Assembly (NCBI GenBank): GCA_027343965.1
Contig: DAHWJX010000002.1
Location: forward strand, 1-19,046
DNA length: 19,046 nucleotides
Origin: JAKACU01 sp021821185
Lineage (GTDB): Bacteria; Bacillota; Bacilli; Alicyclobacillales; SLC66
Reading direction: 5' to 3'
Position numbers and translations under genes: made by a program. The notes below the pieces were generated by a model. It had not been told where the DNA came from. It saw only the letters and a program-made list of their open reading frames with translations, and searched no databases. Shown one piece after another: positions 13,422 through 19,046 of this stretch; the first letter of the stretch is position 1; the number at the start of each line of letters is the position of its first letter.

Positions 13422-14543
13422 TCAACTCATCACGCGGTCAATTATCGGGTAACCGCTTTGCGTCAGTTCCTTTACTGCCCGATCATAAAAAGCCACCGTA
13501 TCAAACTGCAACAATAATTGCCCGTCATCCTCTTCACGGCTTTCTAAGATGCCGATATTACGAATACTAATGTTCTTCTTTCCTAACAGCGATGCCACAT
13601 CACCAATGATGCCAGGTTCGTCAGGAACAGATACCGTCATACTGTATAATGGTCTTATAGCACCACTACTCTTGGCCGGCAGCGCATCGCGAAACGTCCT
13701 GGCGTTTGTAAAAAAATCTTCAAGTTGACTGTAATCGCCATCTGAAATCGCGGCTTTACACTGTGTTAAGCGACGAATCCAAGCGTCAAGCAAAGGTTCA
13801 ATTTCCAATCTGTTTTCGACGGAGATATCACGCCACAATGCTGGATCACTGGATGCAATACGCGTGATATCCCGAAATCCCCCAGCCGCTAGTTCCACAT
13901 AAGAGCCATCTTGCCCAGAAAGAGCCTGCACTTGATTGACTAATGTAGCTGCGATAATATGTGGAACATGACTAATGGCAGCTACCACGCGATCATGAAG
14001 CGGCGGCGACATATAGCGAACGAGCGCTCCTGTCCGCCGCAACAGTTCTGCTAAGTCAGCAACAGCCGTTTGATGGGTAGAAACATCCGGAGTAATCACG
14101 TAAACTGCATTTTCTAGTAATTTATCATGAGCAGCCCAAATACCTGACTTCTCCGAACCTGCCATGGGATGGCCGCCAACAAAAGCAACATCGCGAAAGA
14201 CTTCTGATGCCAGTTGTACCACACGATTTTTAACCCCTGACACATCGGTTACGATGGCATCTTTTGCAAGAAAGTGCTCCAATTTTGCGATCTCAGGAAT
14301 CAGGGCAATTGTCGCTGGTACAGGAGTCGCGACGATTACAAGATTGGCGTTTGTCAATCCCTCACGCAAGTCAGAAGTGCCCGTATCAATGACTCCGCGT
14401 TTTATCGCCACCTCTAAAACGCGAGGATGGACATCGACACCGACCACGCGACCAACCAATCCTGTTTTTTTCAAGGCCAAGCTAAGCGAGCCACCGATCA
14501 GCCCGCAACCGATAAGACAAACCTGTGCAAACGTGCGTGTCAC
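13422..14543 (-). CDS. tyrA: Prephenate dehydrogenase with C-terminal ACT domain
   Basis: TyrA oxidatively decarboxylates prephenate to 4-hydroxyphenylpyruvate, the committed step to tyrosine, using NAD. The 373-residue protein (B. subtilis about 371) has the nucleotide loop GCGLIGGS (12-19), then DVSGVK (100-105) and GGHPMAGSEKSG (123-134) with the likely catalytic His125. A C-terminal ACT domain begins at about residue 298 (YSMTVSVPDEPGIIGDVASL) and probably senses an amino acid, most likely tyrosine. GTG 14543 overlaps the trpA stop by 4 bases (GTGA) and has GAAGGGGA upstream. It is the last gene of the operon. In B. subtilis hisC lies between trpA and tyrA; it is absent here. Confidence 0.96.
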   Translation of the reverse strand: MTRTFAQVCLIGCGLIGGSLSLALKKTGLVGRVVGVDVHPRVLEVAIKRGVIDTGTSDLREGLTNANLVIVATPVPATIALIPEIAKLEHFLAKDAIVTDVSGVKNRVVQLASEVFRDVAFVGGHPMAGSEKSGIWAAHDKLLENAVYVITPDVSTHQTAVADLAELLRRTGALVRYMSPPLHDRVVAAISHVPHIIAATLVNQVQALSGQDGSYVELAAGGFRDITRIASSDPALWRDISVENRLEIEPLLDAWIRRLTQCKAAISDGDYSQLEDFFTNARTFRDALPAKSSGAIRPLYSMTVSVPDEPGIIGDVASLLGKKNISIRNIGILESREEDDGQLLLQFDTVAFYDRAVKELTQSGYPIIDRVMS

Positions 14544-15385
14544 TCGTCCCGATCCCCTTCGCTTTGTGCAGCAAGCGCCAAATTTTTTGCAAAGTCCATC
14601 AAGTTTTTCCTCGTTTTTTGCACCAGGTCAACGTTTTCTTGATTAAGTGCTACGCCTATTGCTTCTGCGTAGCGCACAATAGCACTACCGACGATGACAC
14701 CGTCAGCAAACGTTTTTAAGTAATGAACTTGTGACGCTTCCCGTACACCAAAGCCGACAGCAACTGGCACCGGGCTATGTTCTTTCACCTGACTGACAAA
14801 TTCCTCGAGTTGGTTTGAAAATTGGCTTCTTTCACCTGTGACGCCAAGTGATGAGACACAATAAGTAAATCCAGTCGCTGAAGCGGCAATCTTTTGAATT
14901 CGATTCTGACTCGTCAATGCGATCAGCGGTATTAAGGCAAGGCCTGCTTTGTTCAGCGCTTCACGGAGCGGTCCGCTTTCTTCGTACGGCAAGTCAGGTA
15001 CGATCATGCCATCGACACCCGCCTCCACAAGAGCCGTAACGAGCCGTTCAATGCCATACTGAAGGACTGGATTGACGTACGTAAACGCGATTAGCGGCAC
15101 ATCCGTATGTTCTCGCAAGCGGCGCATCAAGGCGATCGCATGATCCATCGTGGTTCCTGCTCTTAAAGCACGCAAGGATGCCCCCTGAATGACTGGACCA
15201 TCAGCGAGTGGGTCTGAATAAGGAATGCCAACTTCAATGATGTCAGCATGTTGTGATAATCCTAGGATAATTTCATAACTTTCTTCAAGCGATGGGTCAC
15301 CTGCCATGGCAAAAGCAATAAATGCGGTTTTCTTACCATCTGCTCTAAACCGATCCTCAATCGCTTTACGGCCACGATTATTCAT
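14540..15385 (-). CDS. trpA: Tryptophan synthase alpha chain
   Basis: TrpA cleaves indole-3-glycerol phosphate to indole and glyceraldehyde-3-phosphate and passes indole to TrpB. The 281-residue product has the catalytic pair Glu51 and Asp62 in IIEVGIPYSDPLADGP, a later VNPVLQYG, VPDLPYEES, and the phosphate-binding GFGVRE and GVIVGSAIV segments. Length is slightly above the usual 265-270 because of a longer C-terminal tail. I place the start at ATG 15385, which overlaps the trpB stop by 8 bases (ATGAATAA) and has GGTGAG upstream; upstream codons lie inside trpB. The 3' end overlaps tyrA by 4 bases. Confidence 0.97.
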   Translation of the reverse strand: MNNRGRKAIEDRFRADGKKTAFIAFAMAGDPSLEESYEIILGLSQHADIIEVGIPYSDPLADGPVIQGASLRALRAGTTMDHAIALMRRLREHTDVPLIAFTYVNPVLQYGIERLVTALVEAGVDGMIVPDLPYEESGPLREALNKAGLALIPLIALTSQNRIQKIAASATGFTYCVSSLGVTGERSQFSNQLEEFVSQVKEHSPVPVAVGFGVREASQVHYLKTFADGVIVGSAIVRYAEAIGVALNQENVDLVQKTRKNLMDFAKNLALAAQSEGDRDE

Positions 15386-16571
15386 CGAACTCACCACCCA
15401 AATATTGCTGTACTGTGTGCACATCCTTATCACCACGGCCCGACAAATTCACTACCATAAGATGATCCTTTGGCAATTCCTTTGCGAGTTTGACCGCATA
15501 AGCAATTGCATGCGCTGATTCAAGCGCCGGGAGAATACCTTCGACTTGCGCAAGTTGTTGGAAAGAATCCAGAGCTTCCTGATCCGTCACCGATACGTAG
15601 GATGCTCTTCCTGTCTCATGCAAATATGCATGTTCCGGTCCAACTCCAGGATAATCCAAGCCTGCAGACACCGAATGTGCTGGCTGAACCTGTCCATAAA
15701 CGTCTTGTAAAAGCAAGGTCATAGCACCGTGTAAAACACCTTTTGAACCTCGGCTAATCGACGCTGCATGACGCGCCGTGTCCACTCCAAGGCCCGCAGC
15801 TTCCACACCGATGAGACGCACGTTCTTGTCCTCAACAAATGGATAAAAAATACCCATAGCGTTACTTCCGCCGCCTACACAAGCGACGATCGTATCGGGC
15901 AATCTGCCTTCTTGCCTAAGAATTTGCTCCTTTGTCTCATCACCAATAATGCGTTGAAAATTGCGTACCATCATTGGATAAGGATGCGGACCAACCACCG
16001 ATCCAATAATATAGTAGGTGTCTTCCACATGTTCTACCCAATAGCGCAAAGCTTCATTGGTTGCATCTTTTAGCGTTTTCGTGCCAGATACCGCGGGAAT
16101 CACCTTGGCTCCTAAAAGCCGCATACGAAATACATTCAATGCTTGGCGTTCCATATCCTCTTCACCCATAAATACGGTGCAATCAAGACCTAGCAACGCA
16201 GCAACAGTAGCTGAAGCAACTCCATGTTGGCCAGCTCCAGTTTCGGCAATTACGTGCTTTTTACCCGTCATTTTAGCCAATAAACCCTGACCCAACGTGT
16301 TGTTCATTTTGTGAGCGCCTGTATGATTGAGATCTTCGCGCTTTAAGTAGATCTTTGCGCCGCCGATTAACTGCGTTAGGTGTTCTGCATAATAAAGTGG
16401 CGTTTGTCTCCCCAGGTAATGTTCAAAGTAAAACGATAATTGTTTTGTAAATTCAGGATCATGCGACAATCTTAGGTAATCTTTCTCTAATGTCGTTAAT
16501 GCTGACATCAAAGTTTCGGGAACATATTTGCCACCAAACTCACCAAATCGGCCATACTCATCAGGAATCAT
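15378..16571 (-). CDS. trpB: Tryptophan synthase beta chain
   Basis: TrpB is the pyridoxal-phosphate subunit that joins indole and L-serine to make L-tryptophan. The 397-residue protein (usual length about 400) starts MIPDEYGRFGEFGGKYVPET, as in most TrpB proteins. Lys88 in NHTGAHKMNN is the Schiff-base lysine. AETGAGQHGVA and CVGGGSNAMGIF (phosphate cradle of the cofactor) are intact, as is the LDYPGVGPEHAYL segment. ATG 16571 has TTAGGAGAG with 6-base spacing. The frame is open upstream, but only inside trpF. The gene overlaps the trpF end by 11 bases and trpA by 8, consistent with coupled translation and stoichiometric alpha and beta chains. Confidence 0.98.
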   Translation of the reverse strand: MIPDEYGRFGEFGGKYVPETLMSALTTLEKDYLRLSHDPEFTKQLSFYFEHYLGRQTPLYYAEHLTQLIGGAKIYLKREDLNHTGAHKMNNTLGQGLLAKMTGKKHVIAETGAGQHGVASATVAALLGLDCTVFMGEEDMERQALNVFRMRLLGAKVIPAVSGTKTLKDATNEALRYWVEHVEDTYYIIGSVVGPHPYPMMVRNFQRIIGDETKEQILRQEGRLPDTIVACVGGGSNAMGIFYPFVEDKNVRLIGVEAAGLGVDTARHAASISRGSKGVLHGAMTLLLQDVYGQVQPAHSVSAGLDYPGVGPEHAYLHETGRASYVSVTDQEALDSFQQLAQVEGILPALESAHAIAYAVKLAKELPKDHLMVVNLSGRGDKDVHTVQQYLGGEFDE

Positions 16572-17217
16572 GAGACACTCTCCTAACTTCTTGTATAAAA
16601 CGTTGCATTTTATAAGTATCCTTGCGACCATCCTTTTCGATGCCTGACGACACATCGACCACGTCGACCTGATGGTGTTGCAACAAGTCAGCAACATTAT
16701 CAGGTGTTAATCCGCCTGCCACAACAACCGGCGTCGCTTCCAGGTAGGATTGTAGACGATCAATCTCGTCCCAAGCAAACACCTCTCCAGAACCTCCAGC
16801 CAGTCCTTTTTTGTAGGTATCAAGTAAAAGTGCGTCAACATTTTTTGCGTACCTACAAAGCTGATTGTCACGATCATCGCCAAACACATGCCATGCCTTC
16901 CAAACCGTAATGGCGTCTTTTATGCGCAGTTCGCTACACAAATCCGGCGATTCCTGTCCGCAAAGTTGTACATGGCGTACTCCAGTTTGTTCAACGATAG
17001 ACAAAATCTCATCGCGCTTGGCATCAACAAGGACTAATACAGCTTCCGTTATCCTACCCGTATGCTGGGTGGCTAGATCGAGCCACCATCTAACTTGGCT
17101 AAGCTCTACACGGCGCTTGCTAGGCGCATAGACGAAACCCACGTAATCGGCACCTGCCAAAGTGGCTTCCACCACATCGTTTTGCGACATTAAACCGCAT
17201 AACTTCACTTTTGTCAT
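16561..17217 (-). CDS. trpF: Phosphoribosylanthranilate isomerase
   Basis: TrpF catalyses the Amadori rearrangement of N-(5-phosphoribosyl)anthranilate in tryptophan synthesis. The 218-residue TIM-barrel protein has the catalytic Cys7 in KLCG and the catalytic Asp133 in ALLLDT. GFVYAPSKRRV, VVVAGGL and VDVSSGIE are the usual phosphate-binding and strand motifs. ATG 17217 overlaps the trpC stop by 4 bases (ATGA), and the 3' end overlaps trpB by 11 bases. It is a separate protein rather than a fusion with TrpC. Confidence 0.97.
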   Translation of the reverse strand: MTKVKLCGLMSQNDVVEATLAGADYVGFVYAPSKRRVELSQVRWWLDLATQHTGRITEAVLVLVDAKRDEILSIVEQTGVRHVQLCGQESPDLCSELRIKDAITVWKAWHVFGDDRDNQLCRYAKNVDALLLDTYKKGLAGGSGEVFAWDEIDRLQSYLEATPVVVAGGLTPDNVADLLQHHQVDVVDVSSGIEKDGRKDTYKMQRFIQEVRRVSHDS

Positions 17218-18008
17218 AGAGAAGATCCATAGAGTAGCTCTTTGATGGCAAGAGGTGCCCCAGCAATGCCTGAACGCATCAAAGACTCTCCTACAAGCAC
17301 CGCATGAGCGCCAGCTTCTTTTACAGTGACAATGTCCCCATGACGCATTAATCCACTTTCACTTACAAGAACTGTTGTTGGTGGCACCGAGGCAGCAATC
17401 GCTACCGTTTGCTGTAAATCGACTTGAAAAGTACGCAAATCACGATTATTTATGCCAATGATGTGGGGATCAATGGGCAACACACGTTGCAATTCTTCTT
17501 GGCTATGCACTTCAAGCAAAACATCCATACCTAACTCCAGACTAAGCGCGTAAAGTGTGGCTAACTTATCATCAGGCAACGCAGCGGCAATAAGCAGGAT
17601 CGCATCAGCACCAATGGCTCGCGACTCATACACTTGCCACTCATCGATGATAAAATCTTTGCGAAGAATCGGAATCTCAGCTATTTGAGCGACTTGTTGC
17701 AGGACAACTGTCGACCCTTGAAAATAAGTTTCATCAGTCAGCACAGACATAGCATCAGCCCCACCTTGCTGATAAGCTAGCGCTTGTTGTACCGGATTAA
17801 AATCAGCGGAGATGATACCTTTTGATGGCGACGCCTTTTTTATTTCTGCAATGAGTGCTAAAGGTTTCTTGTTACGCAATGCCTGTGCCAAGGAGCGTGG
17901 CGCAGGCATTGCATCGATAGCATGCCTAAAATCCTCATAGGATACAGTATCTCGTAAACGCAGTACCTCTAGTTTTTTTGTCGTTAAAATGTCATCTAAG
18001 ATGCTCAC
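17214..18008 (-). CDS. trpC: Indole-3-glycerol phosphate synthase
   Basis: TrpC closes the indole ring, converting carboxyphenylaminodeoxyribulose phosphate to indole-3-glycerol phosphate with loss of CO2 and water. The 264-residue TIM-barrel product has AEIKKASPSKG (54-64) with the catalytic Glu and Lys, LRKDFIIDEWQVYE (115-128) with the catalytic Lys117, LLEVHSQEEL, IGINNRDLRTF and HAVLVGESLMR. All are family signatures. The start is GTG 18008, overlapping the trpD stop by 4 bases (GTGA), with GGAGGG about 9 bases upstream. The length is normal. Confidence 0.97.
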   Translation of the reverse strand: MSILDDILTTKKLEVLRLRDTVSYEDFRHAIDAMPAPRSLAQALRNKKPLALIAEIKKASPSKGIISADFNPVQQALAYQQGGADAMSVLTDETYFQGSTVVLQQVAQIAEIPILRKDFIIDEWQVYESRAIGADAILLIAAALPDDKLATLYALSLELGMDVLLEVHSQEELQRVLPIDPHIIGINNRDLRTFQVDLQQTVAIAASVPPTTVLVSESGLMRHGDIVTVKEAGAHAVLVGESLMRSGIAGAPLAIKELLYGSSL

Positions 18009-19033
18009 GCAAGCAATCCCTCCGCCACGCTTTGACTAAATACACATACCTCATGTAATTTTTGTGCCGCTTTGCCCTCATCAATCAATCTCTCTGCCAA
18101 ACGCGCCCCCTCTTGATAGGATGACACTTTTTTGGCTACATAAAAACCAGCCGCCGCATTCATCACGACCACATCGCGCCTGGCCCCTTTTTCGCCTTGG
18201 AAAACATGTCGAATAATAGCCGCATTTTCTTCCGGAATGCCTCCCGCAATAGCGTGTAACGGATGCGTCTTTAAACCGAAATCTGCAGGTGTGACATTGT
18301 AGGGATGTACGGTTCCCTCGTTCACCTCAAACACGTGGGACATACCTGTAATCGACAATTCATCTAACCCATCTTCGGCATGCACAACAAGAGCGCGTTG
18401 ACAGTCAAGTGCCGCTAATACGCGGGCCATTTTTTCAGCCACATCAACAGAAGGTGTACCAAGTACTTGATATTTTGGTTGAGCTGGATTCGTCAAGGGT
18501 CCAAGAAAATTGAACATCGTGCGAAACCCAAGTTCTTTGCGAATAGGCGCTACATGTTTCATTGCTGGATGATATGACTGAGCAAATAAAAAACAAAAAC
18601 CTGTCTCATCTAGACAGCGCTTCGCTTGAAGCGGCGTCAAATCAATCGCTACGCCAAGTTCTGCTAACACGTCGGCACTACCTGTAAGGCTGGAAGCAGC
18701 ACGGTTGCCATGCTTAGCCACGCGTATGGAACCAGCCGCAAGAACGAAAGATGCTGCCGTCGAGATATTGAACGTCCCTGAATGGTCCCCACCCGTTCCA
18801 CATGTGTCTATCACGTCATCATACGGCAATACCAGTTGAATAGCATGGTCCCGCATCGCACGTGCACTGCCAGTAAGTTCTTCAATCGTCTCACCTTTTA
18901 CTTGCAATAGCGTTAGATAGGCTGCTATTTGTGCTGGACTGGCGGTACCACTCATCATCTGATGCATAGCATCTTGCGCAGTTGGCTCAGAAAGGTTTTC
19001 ACCTCGTGATAACGCCAATAAAATTTCTTTCAT
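18005..19033 (-). CDS. trpD: Anthranilate phosphoribosyltransferase
   Basis: TrpD transfers the phosphoribosyl group of PRPP to anthranilate. The 342-residue protein has DTCGTGGDHSGTFNISTAA (76-94), the PRPP-binding glycine loop, and KHGNRAASS (107-115), which contacts anthranilate. The usual helical N-terminal domain is present and the C-terminal part is complete. ATG 19033 has GGGAGGAG 5 bases upstream at the window edge. It is the first trp gene visible; trpE and any leader control (T-box or TRAP site) would lie beyond the right edge. Translation is coupled to trpC by a 4-base overlap. Confidence 0.98.
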   Translation of the reverse strand: MKEILLALSRGENLSEPTAQDAMHQMMSGTASPAQIAAYLTLLQVKGETIEELTGSARAMRDHAIQLVLPYDDVIDTCGTGGDHSGTFNISTAASFVLAAGSIRVAKHGNRAASSLTGSADVLAELGVAIDLTPLQAKRCLDETGFCFLFAQSYHPAMKHVAPIRKELGFRTMFNFLGPLTNPAQPKYQVLGTPSVDVAEKMARVLAALDCQRALVVHAEDGLDELSITGMSHVFEVNEGTVHPYNVTPADFGLKTHPLHAIAGGIPEENAAIIRHVFQGEKGARRDVVVMNAAAGFYVAKKVSSYQEGARLAERLIDEGKAAQKLHEVCVFSQSVAEGLLA

Positions 19034-19046
19034 ACTATCTCCTCCC

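Noticed and set aside
13201..13425. Open frame of 74 codons on the minus strand between tyrA and the helicase-associated gene
   Set aside because: It spans the strong trp-tyrA terminator and overlaps the start of the large downstream gene; no SD at its first codon and no recognisable protein.

Overview
The window looks like chromosomal DNA from an endospore-forming Bacillota of the Bacillales type. The grounds are bacillithiol biosynthesis genes (bshA, bshB1), a ylbJ sporulation gene, a Bacillus-type menaquinol:cytochrome c reductase (qcrB, qcrC), ypi/ypj family genes, and gene order close to the bshA-bshB1-mgsA-dapB-ypjD ... qcr-ypiF-ypiB ... tyrA-trp block that I recall from Bacillus subtilis. 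The genus cannot be fixed from sequence alone; an Alicyclobacillaceae-like lineage is a guess. Many genes start with GTG or TTG, and several starts below were moved downstream to the codon with a proper Shine-Dalgarno (SD) sequence.

Layout, left to right. (1) 1-2935, minus strand: an operon read as ypjD (MazG-like), dapB, mgsA, bshB1, bshA, with bshA running off the left edge. (2) 2963-3044: overlapping divergent control region, with a likely sigma-A promoter for the ypjD operon and a good sigma-E-like promoter for ylbJ. (3) 3044-7722: membrane protein genes ylbJ (+), uppP (-), a YkvI-like transporter homologue (+), a YitT-family gene corresponding to ypjC (+), and ypjA (-). A strong bidirectional terminator lies between ylbJ and uppP. 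(4) 7795-10208, minus: qcrB-qcrC, with a terminator after qcrC, preceded by ypiF. The Rieske gene qcrA, expected between ypiF and qcrB, is absent. (5) 10254-10959, minus: a self-contained unit of promoter, a c-di-AMP (ydaO/yuaA-type) riboswitch, one unrecognised 154-residue protein gene and a terminator, placed between ypiF and ypiB. (6) 10939-13232, minus: ypiB and a large XPB/Ssl2-like helicase-associated-domain protein without a helicase core. (7) 13323-19033, minus: trpD-trpC-trpF-trpB-trpA-tyrA, every junction overlapping, ending in a clear terminator.

How the genes work together: the right third makes tryptophan from anthranilate and tyrosine from prephenate. The left end makes bacillithiol and the lysine/diaminopimelate precursor, with methylglyoxal synthase between them. 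UppP recycles the undecaprenyl lipid carrier for wall synthesis. QcrBC is the membrane part of the menaquinol oxidising complex.

The most interesting item is the riboswitch unit at 10313-10959. It places an uncharacterised small protein under apparent c-di-AMP control. The next is the missing qcrA. No tRNA, rRNA, CRISPR array or insertion sequence was seen, and no stretch over 300 bases lacks a gene.
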